In this document: positions 17,182 to 24,590 of the stretch, in pieces | Layout: each line of letters opens with the position of its first letter | How positions within the stretch are numbered: the stretch's first letter is position 1 | NCBI GenBank assembly: GCA_030447415.1 | Contig: JAUJOZ010000018.1 | Span: 1-64,000, forward strand | Source of the DNA: Thermomicrobiales bacterium | GTDB lineage: Bacteria; Chloroflexota; Chloroflexia; Thermomicrobiales; UBA6265 | Length of the DNA: 64,000 nt | Direction: 5' to 3' | Position numbers and translations under genes: made by a program | Notes under the pieces: model-generated | Databases searched by the model: none | What the model was told of the DNA's origin: nothing | The model's input: the letters and a program-made list of their open reading frames with translations, nothing else

Positions 17182-18015
17182 TTACGTTCCGGCTGCCTCC
17201 ACGAGCGCCAGGGCGATCTGACCGATCGTCTCGTCCGCGACATAGCGGTCGGCGAAGCCGCGGGTGAGGACGGCGAGGGCGAGCGGGCCGGCGGGGGTTC
17301 CGATTAGGCCGGAGTCATGGGCGAGGCCGGGCAGGGAGCCGGACTTGCCGCCGAACGGGAGCGCGGGCGGCAGGTGGCGGGCCAGCCGGTCGCGATCCTG
17401 CTGCAGGGCGAGGGTCTCGCGCATCGAGGCACAGCTCTGCGTCGAGGCAGCGGTGCCCTCGGCGATGGCGGCGAGGAGGGCGGCGAGGTCGGCGGCGCTG
17501 GTGAGGTTGTCCGGGGTGCCGGGGTCGGGGGCGCGGCCGAGGAAGCGGCGGTTGAGCGCGGTATCGCGTAGCCCCAGGTCGGCGATGGTCGCGCGGACGC
17601 AGTCGAGGCCGACGGCGTCGAGGAGCAGGTTAGAGGCGGTGTTGTCGGAGACGGCGATCATCAGGGCGGCGAGGTCGGCCAGGGTCAGTGCCAGACCATC
17701 GCGCAGGAAAGCGAGCACGCCGCTGCCGGGGGTCTTCACCGCCGGGTCGAGCATTCGCTCGTCGTCCAGCCGAAGGTGCGCCGCGTCTACCTCCCGATAG
17801 AAGGCGACGAGGATCGCCGTCTTGATCGTACTCGCGGCGGGGACGCGCATCCGGCCGGCGAGCGACCAGGTGCGGTCGGCGCCGACGAGCCGCGCCGCGA
17901 CCGCGACCGCGGCCCCGTGCCGGTCGGCGGCCTCGCGCGCCAGCGTCTCGACCCGAACCCAGCCGCGTTCGGCGCGGTCGCCGGACAGAACGAGCGCCGC
18001 TCCGTGCTCCGTCAT
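17182..18015 (-). CDS. Class A beta-lactamase-like serine hydrolase
   Basis: The 277-aa protein has the penicillin-recognising fold. Motifs in order are S62-T-I-K65 (nucleophile), S123-D124-N125 and K224-S225-G226. The omega-loop position equivalent to Glu166 in class A enzymes (E-x-x-L-N) reads D151-T-A-L-N155, so the deacylating Glu is replaced by Asp. No signal peptide precedes the domain at the chosen ATG 18015, which has an AGGAAGGA ribosome site, so it may be cytoplasmic. It is divergent from a class A PBP gene. It may be a weak beta-lactamase or a peptidase/esterase of the beta-lactamase2 group; resistance should not be assumed. Confidence 0.83.
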   Translation of the reverse strand: MTEHGAALVLSGDRAERGWVRVETLAREAADRHGAAVAVAARLVGADRTWSLAGRMRVPAASTIKTAILVAFYREVDAAHLRLDDERMLDPAVKTPGSGVLAFLRDGLALTLADLAALMIAVSDNTASNLLLDAVGLDCVRATIADLGLRDTALNRRFLGRAPDPGTPDNLTSAADLAALLAAIAEGTAASTQSCASMRETLALQQDRDRLARHLPPALPFGGKSGSLPGLAHDSGLIGTPAGPLALAVLTRGFADRYVADETIGQIALALVEAAGT

Positions 18016-18117
18016 GGCCGTCCTTCCTGTCGCATACCTTATGGAATCGCTCATGCCGCCGCGAGGGTCGTCTGTGGCCGGCGCGGGTGCGCTGAACCAT
18101 GGGGCGGGGCCGGTGCG

Positions 18118-18126
18118 TGGTAGTAT
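18118..18126 (+). promoter_or_regulatory. Extended -10 candidate upstream of the PBP gene
   Basis: TGG-TAGTAT at 18118-18126 fits an extended -10 element pointing at the penicillin-binding protein gene 138 bases downstream. No good -35 hexamer is visible at the right distance. The divergent beta-lactamase-like gene shares this 248-base region. Confidence 0.3.
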
Positions 18127-18263
18127 GCGGCCGTGAGCGCTGGGCGAACCGTCGTCCGACACCCGCAGACGACGCACGACGCGGACGGTTGACCCGCGCC
18201 CGACGGCCCGCTCCACCGAACCCGTGAGCCAATGATCCAGTTTCCTATGGAGCCGTGTCCCCG

Positions 18264-20726
18264 ATGAGCCGAGGCCGCATCGCGCGCGCCAGCCGCCGCT
18301 ATCCGGACGCCCGGCGCCGCGCGGCGCGCTATGGGCGCACCCAGGTTGGCCGCCGCACGAACGGGCTGCCGCCGCACCTCCTGTCGGGGGTCACCCGCCG
18401 CGCGCCCGCGGGGGCGAATCCCAATCGGCTTCGGCTGCTCCTGATCGGGGCCCGGCTCCTGGCGGTGGCGTTCGTCCTGGCGTTTGCCGGGTTCGTCGTG
18501 TCTACGGTCGCCGGAGTCGCCGGCACGATGGCCGCGTACCGCCAGGTCAACGGCGAACTGCCCAATGCGGGGGCGGTCGCCGTCGGCACCTTCCAGACGA
18601 CCCGCATCTTTGATCGGAACGGGGTGCTCCTGCAGCAGGTGGACGACCCCGAGAACCTGGCGGGGGGCTGGCGTTCCTTCGTCCCCCTCTCGGAGGTTTC
18701 ACAGGACGTCATCGATGCCACCGTCGCGGCCGAGGACGCCACATTCTGGACCCACGACGGGGTCGAGCCCCTGGCGATTGTCCGCGGCGTGGTGATCAAC
18801 CTCGGCGGCCAGGGGTCCTCGGGCGGCTCGACCATCACGCAGCAGCTCGTCCGCTCCTTGTTCCCGAACCAGATCGGCTACGACATCTCCTACACCCGCA
18901 AGGCGAAGGAGGCGTTGGCGGCGGTCGCGCTGGAGCGGCGGTACGCCAAGCACGACATCCTGACGATGTACCTGAACCAGATCTTCTACGGCAATCGCTC
19001 CTACGGCATCGAGGCGGCTGCCGAGACCTTCTTCGACAAGAAGGCCAAAGACCTGACCCTGGCCGAGGCGGCGATGCTCGCCGGATTGCCCCAACGCCCG
19101 ACCGCCTACAACCCGGTAATCAACTTTGACCTCGCCAAGCAGCGCCAGGAGTACGTCCTCGACCAGATGGTCAAGCTCCGCTACATCACGCGGCAGGAGG
19201 CCGACGCCGCCCTCGCCGCGCCGCTCCAGGTTGCCACCGGCCGCGACAGCGCCATCCACCACGCGCCGCACTTCGTCAACTACGTCCGTGACTACGTCAG
19301 GCGCACCTACGGCGAGGACGCCCTGCTGCGGGGGGGGCTTCAGATCACGACGACGATCGACGTCGGCTTGCAGGACCGGGCCGAGGAGATCGTCCGCGAG
19401 CAGGTCGCCAAGCTGGCCGTGTACAACGCCCACAACGCCTGCATGGTCGTGATCGTCCCCTGGAGTGGGGAGATCGTGGCGATGGTCGGCTCGGCCAACT
19501 TCGACGACCCCCTGATCAAGGGCCAGGTGAATGTTGCGGTCTCCGACCAGCAGCCCGGCTCCGCCATCAAGCCGGTGGCCTACGCCGCCGCCTTCGAGTC
19601 GGGCTGGAACCCGGGTACCGTCGTCCTCGATACGTCCTATAAGAAGGAGACACCCGGGGCGACCGACCCGGTCACCGGTCAGCCGATTGAGTTCTACGAG
19701 CCGCAGAACTACACCGGCCGATTCTACGGGGCCGTCTCGGTGCGCACCGCCCTCGCCAACTCGCTCAACATCCCGGCGGTCAAGGCCCTGGAGTACGCCA
19801 CCATCCCCGATATGATCGACCTCGCCCACCGGATGGGGATCAAGCAGGGCCTGAACCAGGAGAACCCGCAGGCCCACTACGGGCTGTCGCTGGCCCTCGG
19901 CGGCGGCGAGGTGCAACCGCTGGAACTGACCAACGTCTACGCCACCTTCGCCAACAACGGCAAGTACGTCCCCGCGACGCCGATCCTCAAGATCGAGGAC
20001 GGCCAGGGCAATGTCCTCTTCGATCTCGATCGCGACCACGCCCTGGAGCGGGCCGAGCAGGCGCTCAAGGCCGAGTACGCCTACCAGATCACCTCGATCC
20101 TGACCGACAACGACTCCCGCGGTCTGATCTTCGGTCGCGACAACCTCTTTGGCCAGACGCAGCAGCAGCTTGGTCGGCCGACCGCGGCCAAATCGGGCAC
20201 GACCAATAACTGGAAAGACATCTGGACGATGGGATACACGACCGACGTCGCGATCGGCGTCTGGGTCGGCAACACCGAGAACGAGCCGCTGGCCGAGATC
20301 GACGGTATCCAGGGGGCCGGGCCGATCTGGCAACGGATGATGCTGGAGATTCACCAGAGCCCGACCTTCAGCGCCCTGCTCCGGGGGCCGAACGGACAGG
20401 CCCTGCCCGAGGAGTTCGCGCGGCCACTCGGGATCGTCGAGGGGCCCGTCTGCATCGCCACCGGCAACAGACCGACCGGGGGTGAGGAGGCGCGGCGGGA
20501 GATTCTCGTCCGGGGTGAGGGCCCGGCGCTGCGGTGTGACCAACTCTCGGCCTACCAGCGCACCGAGCTGCGCGACGCGCTGGAGGACATTCGCAAGAAC
20601 GCGGGCAAATACGACGGCCCTGGGCTCGACAGCGTCCGCCGCTACGCGCGGGCCGCCCGCGTCGCCGAGCGCGACGTTGGTGCCGGCTTCGAAGAGTACC
20701 AGCCGCCGCTCGTCCCCAACGAATAG
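18264..20726 (+). CDS. Class A penicillin-binding protein (bifunctional transglycosylase/transpeptidase)
   Basis: This is a membrane-anchored peptidoglycan synthase of 820 aa that polymerises lipid II and crosslinks the glycan strands. A basic cytoplasmic N-terminus precedes one transmembrane helix (about residues 58-90). The GT51 domain has E157-D158-ATFWTHDG, GGSTITQQLVRSLFPNQ and ERRYAKHDILTMYLNQIFYG. The transpeptidase domain has S433-A-I-K436, S500-L-N502 and K643-S-G-T. A GTG at 18255 is only two bases from GGAG, so ATG 18264 is preferred. The C-terminal about 120 residues are an extra tail. It is divergent from a beta-lactamase-like gene, consistent with a cell-wall locus. Confidence 0.93.
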   Translation: MSRGRIARASRRYPDARRRAARYGRTQVGRRTNGLPPHLLSGVTRRAPAGANPNRLRLLLIGARLLAVAFVLAFAGFVVSTVAGVAGTMAAYRQVNGELPNAGAVAVGTFQTTRIFDRNGVLLQQVDDPENLAGGWRSFVPLSEVSQDVIDATVAAEDATFWTHDGVEPLAIVRGVVINLGGQGSSGGSTITQQLVRSLFPNQIGYDISYTRKAKEALAAVALERRYAKHDILTMYLNQIFYGNRSYGIEAAAETFFDKKAKDLTLAEAAMLAGLPQRPTAYNPVINFDLAKQRQEYVLDQMVKLRYITRQEADAALAAPLQVATGRDSAIHHAPHFVNYVRDYVRRTYGEDALLRGGLQITTTIDVGLQDRAEEIVREQVAKLAVYNAHNACMVVIVPWSGEIVAMVGSANFDDPLIKGQVNVAVSDQQPGSAIKPVAYAAAFESGWNPGTVVLDTSYKKETPGATDPVTGQPIEFYEPQNYTGRFYGAVSVRTALANSLNIPAVKALEYATIPDMIDLAHRMGIKQGLNQENPQAHYGLSLALGGGEVQPLELTNVYATFANNGKYVPATPILKIEDGQGNVLFDLDRDHALERAEQALKAEYAYQITSILTDNDSRGLIFGRDNLFGQTQQQLGRPTAAKSGTTNNWKDIWTMGYTTDVAIGVWVGNTENEPLAEIDGIQGAGPIWQRMMLEIHQSPTFSALLRGPNGQALPEEFARPLGIVEGPVCIATGNRPTGGEEARREILVRGEGPALRCDQLSAYQRTELRDALEDIRKNAGKYDGPGLDSVRRYARAARVAERDVGAGFEEYQPPLVPNE

Positions 20727-20799
20727 GGTGTATCTGCACATTGTCGTCTGACGCGGCGCATCGGCCGCCAGGACGATCCGGGTGACAAGGGAGGGCGGC

Positions 20800-20889
20800 A
20801 TGCGTCGCACCCTGCTCGTGCTCCTGATGATTATTGGGCTTGTCGTCTTCATTGCCAGCACCGGCTCGGTGCCTGGCTTTGGCTCCTAA
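20800..20889 (+). CDS. 29-residue single-helix membrane protein
   Basis: The ATG at 20800 follows AAGGGAGGGCGGC, an excellent ribosome site, and opens a 29-codon frame ending TAA. The peptide is a basic start (MRRT), one hydrophobic helix (LLVLLMIIGLVVFIAST) and a glycine-rich end (GSVPGFGS). It lies 73 bases after the PBP gene and may share its transcript. Resemblance to a signal peptide or small membrane protein is clear; function is unknown. Confidence 0.55.
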   Translation: MRRTLLVLLMIIGLVVFIASTGSVPGFGS

Positions 20890-21038
20890 GCACCCCGTTT
20901 CACAACCCCTCCAGGGGGTGGGTCGTTTGGGTCGGGGTCGGCGCCGCCCCCCTTGGGTGTGAGCTTGTGCGACGATCGACATCGATTCTTGTGTGCTCAG
21001 TGGCACCGTCCACTCGCCTCGTTTGAAGGGCTTGGGCG

Positions 21039-21755
21039 ATGTACTCGGACGAACAGGCCGCGGCCCTGTACGACGTGCTCAACCCGTGGGGGCCGGGTGA
21101 CGACTTCCACCTCGCGCTGGTGATGGACGCCAAGTCGGTGCTGGACGTCGGCTGCGGTACCGGAGCACTGCTGCATCGGGCCCGGCAGGCTGGGCATGCC
21201 GGACGGTTGTGCGGGGTCGATCCGGACCGGGCGATGCTCGGCCTGGCGCGGCGCCGCGCTGATATTGAGTGGGTGGCCGGCACCGCGGCGTCAATGGCGT
21301 GGAACGCCGAGTTCGACCTGGCCGTCATGACCGGCCACGCCTTCCAGGTGCTCGTCGCCGATGACGACCTGCGCGCCTCGCTCGCCGCGATCCGCCGAGC
21401 GCTCGCCGGCGGCGGCCGCTTCGCGTTCGAGACCCGCAACCCGCTCGCGCTGGCGCGGGAGGGGTGGAATCCGCGGAACGCGGTGGACGTCGTCGACCCG
21501 TCGGGCCGGCCGGTCCGCGTCTCGCACGAGGTGGAATCGGTCGTCGGCGACGTCGTCACGCTCACCGAAACGACGAGCGATGCGGACGGCGCGCTGTTGC
21601 GGGTGGACCGTGCCAGCCTGCGCTTCCTGGACGTCGACACGCTCGATGGCTTCCTCGCCGACGCGGGCTTCGAGATCGAGGCACAGTACGGGGGCTGGTT
21701 CCGGGAACCACTCGACCCGGCGAGTCCCGAGATCGTGACCGTCGCCCGGGCCTAG
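21039..21755 (+). CDS. Class I SAM-dependent methyltransferase
   Basis: The 238-aa cytosolic methyltransferase has motif I VLDVGCGTGALL (about residues 34-45) and the acidic post-I residue in CGVDPDRAML. FDLAVMTGHAFQVLVADD forms motif II, and ALAGGGRFAFETRNP follows. The C-terminal half is the small substrate-binding lid seen in methyltransferase_11/25 proteins. The substrate is not deducible. ATG 21039 follows GGGCG, a weak site. The gene stands alone between the PBP region and an IS5 fragment. Confidence 0.87.
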   Translation: MYSDEQAAALYDVLNPWGPGDDFHLALVMDAKSVLDVGCGTGALLHRARQAGHAGRLCGVDPDRAMLGLARRRADIEWVAGTAASMAWNAEFDLAVMTGHAFQVLVADDDLRASLAAIRRALAGGGRFAFETRNPLALAREGWNPRNAVDVVDPSGRPVRVSHEVESVVGDVVTLTETTSDADGALLRVDRASLRFLDVDTLDGFLADAGFEIEAQYGGWFREPLDPASPEIVTVARA

Positions 21756-21823
21756 AGCCGGCCCACGATGACCAGGGGCCGCTCGCATGCCGGCTCAGGC
21801 AGATCTGCCCCTGAGAGACCGTG

Positions 21824-22138
21824 TCACAGCCGCTTGAGGGAGCGGTGGCAGACGAGGCAACGCGCTAGCGTGAGGAAGGCCTGGTGGGTATCCGCTCGCC
21901 GCTCGTGGCGGACGGCGAGGCGACAGTAGCGCACCAGCCAGGCCAGCGTCCGCTCCATCACCCAGCCGTGGCGGCCCAGCTGGTCGCTCCGCTCGACCCC
22001 CTTGTGTACGATCCGGGCCTTGATATGGGGCTTGCGCAGCGCCACCCGGCACCTGGCGTTGTCGTAGCTCTTGTCGGCGTGCAGCTTGCAGCCGGTCCGG
22101 CCGCAGTCGGTGACGGCCCAATCCGCGAGGGTGGCCAT
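21824..22138 (-). pseudogene. IS5-family transposase, C-terminal fragment
   Basis: The 104-residue frame carries the end of an IS5/IS427-type DDE transposase. CKLHADKSYDNARCRVAL matches the 'ADKAYD' Asp block, and the later VERSDQLGRHGWVMERTLAW carries the catalytic Glu block (..ERT.AWL). It closes with CRLAVRHERRADTHQAFLTL. The N-terminal half with the first Asp is missing. The downstream sequence at about 21811-21830 (GAGAGACCGTGTCACAGCC) looks like one IS5 end, but no matching inverted copy was found nearby. This is a truncated element. Confidence 0.8.
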
Positions 22139-22200
22139 TCGTGCCGCCGCAACCGCGTCGCGGCACGTGGCGGCGCGATCGGTTCGTCACAGAACGCGAC

Positions 22201-22230
22201 CCACCGGGCGGTTCACGAACCGCCCGGTGG
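22201..22230. repeat. Perfect hairpin, copy 1 of a dispersed GGGCGGTTC family
   Basis: CCACCGGGCGGTT, a four-base loop (CACG) and AACCGCCCGGTGG form a 13-bp perfect stem. The core GGGCGGTTCACGAACCGCCC recurs with variation at 35889-35910 and 47927-47950. It lies between the IS5 fragment and the Lrp gene and could act as a bidirectional terminator or a REP-like repeat. Confidence 0.7.
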
Positions 22231-22293
22231 GAGTGTCGTCGCCTGGACCGCGTCCCGGGTGATGCGGAGACGGGCGGTCGCCGCGGGGCGCCT

Positions 22294-22923
22294 TTAGGCG
22301 CTGCCCGACCCGCCCTCGGAGGTTGAGCCGGAGCGGCGGCCGCGCGGGCGGCCCCGGCGCTTGGGCTGAGCCTGGCCCTCGGTTGTGGTCGTCGCGGCCT
22401 CCGCGGCGGGTGACGCCGGCTGAGCGGCCGTCCGGCGGCGACGGCGCGTGAGGCGAGCGCGCTGGCCGGCCACGCCTTCGGGCGGGGTCACCGCCCGGTA
22501 GGGCACGGGCGACGAGAGGACGAGCGCGGTGGTGCTGCGGGCACCCGCCGCGCCCAGCTCGTCGACGAGTCGTTCCAGGGCGGCGGTGTCGGCGACGTGG
22601 ACCTTGACGACGAAGGTCGCCTGTCCCGTGGTGCGGTGGCACTCCGCCACGGCGGGATCATCCTGGACCTGACGGAGGAACGCCTCGTAATTCCCACGCT
22701 CGACCTCCGCCGCGATCAGGGCGGTCAATGGCCGTCCGAGCGCGGCCGGGGCGATCACGGCGCGGTAGCCGTTGATCACGCCACGCTCCTCCAGCCGGCG
22801 CACGCGCTCGATCATCGCGGGGCTGGAGAGACCAACCTGCTCGGCCAAGGCCTTCATCGTCAGGCGGCCGTTCGCCTGCAGGGCGGCCAGGATCTGCTCA
22901 TCGAGGCTGTCGATTTGGTTCAC
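22294..22923 (-). CDS. Lrp/AsnC-family regulator with basic AT-hook-like tail
   Basis: This is a 209-aa transcription factor. The N-terminal helix-turn-helix is VNQIDSLDEQILAALQANGR, LTMKALAEQVGLSSPAMIER and VRRLEERGVINGYRAVI. The central RAM/ligand-sensing domain spans about residues 65-140 (GQATFVVKVHVADTAALERL). The C-terminal about 55 residues are a basic low-complexity tail with RRRRR and the AT-hook-like core KRRGRPRGRR. GTG 22923 is chosen because AGGAGG lies five bases upstream. Lrp proteins sense amino acids; the target genes are unknown. The divergent neighbour is a rhodanese gene. Confidence 0.88.
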   Translation of the reverse strand: MNQIDSLDEQILAALQANGRLTMKALAEQVGLSSPAMIERVRRLEERGVINGYRAVIAPAALGRPLTALIAAEVERGNYEAFLRQVQDDPAVAECHRTTGQATFVVKVHVADTAALERLVDELGAAGARSTTALVLSSPVPYRAVTPPEGVAGQRARLTRRRRRTAAQPASPAAEAATTTTEGQAQPKRRGRPRGRRSGSTSEGGSGSA

Positions 22924-23155
22924 CGGTCCTCCTCGGGCGCTTTCGGAAGTATTGTGGAGCGGCATATCAACATTCAGTCGGTAGTGGTAGGAGTCGTTCC
23001 TTCCTGTATGCACGAAGCATACCAAGGTAAGCGCTGATTGTCCGCCCACTTCTTCTCCGAGCGGTGTGGCGGATCGTCGTGATGGTCATCCGCGCTGGTA
23101 GAATCGGGCACCGGGTCGGATAGTCCGGCGCGGGGAGGCACGGGGGGAACGAGCG

Positions 23156-24010
23156 GTGGGGGAGGATGCCGACCCCGAGGAGCGGTTCGGGGACGAGGGG
23201 CCGGTCGTGGGGGTGTCCTGGCTGCGGGTCTCCCTTGGGACACCGGGCGTGCGGGTGGTCGACGCGCGGCCTTTCCCCCGGTACGCCGAGGGGCACATCC
23301 CCGGAGCGGTCCATCTCGACCTCTACGCCCTGAGGCTGGCCGATTCCTCGGCCGAGGCGATCGCCCGCTTCGATGCCGAAGTGGAGGCGGGGCTGCGGCG
23401 GATCGAGGTACGGCCGGACGAGCGGGTGGTCTTCTACGAGGACTTCAGCGGCACGTCCGCCGCCCGCGGGGTCTGGCTGCTCGACTACGCGGGCCACCGC
23501 GGCGGCGCGATGCTCGACGGCGGCTTGGGCGCCTGGATCGCCGCGGGCGGAGAGGTGACGCGCGCCGCGCCGGCCGTGGACGCGAGCGACGTCCATATCC
23601 GGCCCGATCACGGGGTGCTGGCCACGGCGGAGGAGATCCGCGCCGCGCTGGCCGGCGACCGCCCCGCGCCGCTCCTGCTCGACACCCGTAATGACCGGGA
23701 GCATTTCGCCGGCACGATCCCCGGCTCGATCCACCTGGAGTGGCTCCACCACCTCAACCCAGACGGTACGCTGCGCTCGCCGGCGGAGTTGCGGGCGCTC
23801 TACGCCCGAGTTGGGATCGGGTCGGATGAGGCCGCCGACGGGTTGGCGGCCGAGCGTGGGGTCGTCACGTATTGCGCCAGCGGCTATCGAGCCGCCCACG
23901 CCTATGTCGTGCTGCGCGCGCTCGGGCACCGGCGAATCAAGAACTACGTGCCGTCCTGGAACGAGTGGAGCCGGCGCGCCGACCTGCCAGTGGCGGTGCC
24001 GGACGAGTAG
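23156..24010 (+). CDS. Two-domain rhodanese (thiosulfate/3-mercaptopyruvate sulfurtransferase)
   Basis: This is a 284-aa tandem rhodanese that moves sulfane sulfur from thiosulfate or mercaptopyruvate to an acceptor. The N-terminal domain (about 18-130) has VVDARPFPRYAEGHIPGAVH but lacks the active Cys (FYEDFSGTSAARG). The C-terminal domain (about 150-280) has LLDTRNDREHFAGTIPGSIH and the active-site loop C240-ASGYRA. The loop sequence is closer to thiosulfate sulfurtransferases (CxxGxR/A) than to the CG-S-G-V mercaptopyruvate type. GTG 23156 follows a purine-rich leader. Confidence 0.88.
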   Translation: MGEDADPEERFGDEGPVVGVSWLRVSLGTPGVRVVDARPFPRYAEGHIPGAVHLDLYALRLADSSAEAIARFDAEVEAGLRRIEVRPDERVVFYEDFSGTSAARGVWLLDYAGHRGGAMLDGGLGAWIAAGGEVTRAAPAVDASDVHIRPDHGVLATAEEIRAALAGDRPAPLLLDTRNDREHFAGTIPGSIHLEWLHHLNPDGTLRSPAELRALYARVGIGSDEAADGLAAERGVVTYCASGYRAAHAYVVLRALGHRRIKNYVPSWNEWSRRADLPVAVPDE

Positions 24011-24127
24011 GCAGGAGATCGTGGCGGTAGACACAACGACGGTAGCGAAGCCGGGTTGGTCCGGCTGAGATGGCGAGCGGGGCGAGTAGAGACCCTACTG
24101 CCTACAGTCTGCCTGGGGAGGGAGACG

Positions 24128-24370
24128 ATGCGGCTGGAGCTGCTGGAGGGCGTGCGGACCGACCCGGCCGGAGGCGAGCTGAAGCGCGACGTCGGCGCGG
24201 CGGTGGTACGGGTTCATCCGGCCGGGGGGATGGTGCTGGAGTTGGGCCCGTCGGACGGACCGCCCCAGGTGCGGCTGACGCTCGGCAGCGAGGAGGCCGC
24301 GCGCCTCAGCGGCGCCATCCAGGCCGTGGCCAACGGGCGTGGCGAAGCGATCGTGATCGTCGACGACTGA
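24128..24370 (+). CDS. Small uncharacterised protein, 80 aa
   Basis: I do not recognise a named family. The protein (MRLELLEGVRTDPAGGELKR start) is predicted mostly beta with a C-terminal helix SEEAARLSGAIQAVANGRGE, and has no signal or membrane segment. The ATG at 24128 sits behind GGGGAGGGAGACG, a strong ribosome site, and coding composition is normal, so it is likely real. It follows the rhodanese gene on the same strand with a 117-base gap. Confidence 0.6.
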   Translation: MRLELLEGVRTDPAGGELKRDVGAAVVRVHPAGGMVLELGPSDGPPQVRLTLGSEEAARLSGAIQAVANGRGEAIVIVDD

Positions 24371-24527
24371 ACAGACACGGGAGGAGTCGAGCACCGGGGC
24401 GCATGGCCAAGCGCTCCGGTGGGCACTCTGGCTGAAGGGCGACTGCTGACCCGCCCCGCAGACCCATGTCTGCTTGACCCTGGACTGCTCGACTCGCGCT
24501 TCGCGTGGCGGCCACTACGCCGGTCGT

Positions 24528-24533
24528 TATACT
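24528..24533 (+). promoter_or_regulatory. TATACT -10 element ahead of the zinc-ribbon ketosynthase
   Basis: TATACT at 24528-24533 matches the sigma-70 -10 consensus at five of six positions, in a GC-rich context, 58 bases before the ATG at 24591. No clear -35 hexamer is seen 16-18 bases upstream. Confidence 0.45.
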
Positions 24534-24590
24534 TCCGCGCGATGCGCGGTGCCGCCGCGTCTGGCCCCACCCTGTGCGAGGTCGACGTCC

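Noticed and set aside
17182-18015. Calling the beta-lactamase-like gene an antibiotic-resistance determinant
   Set aside because: The deacylating Glu is replaced, there is no signal peptide, and many proteins of this fold do not hydrolyse antibiotics.
18699-20861. A 720-codon minus-strand frame opposite the penicillin-binding protein
   Set aside because: It is the complement of a well-supported PBP gene, has no domain and is Gly/Val/Arg-rich as antisense frames in GC-rich DNA are.
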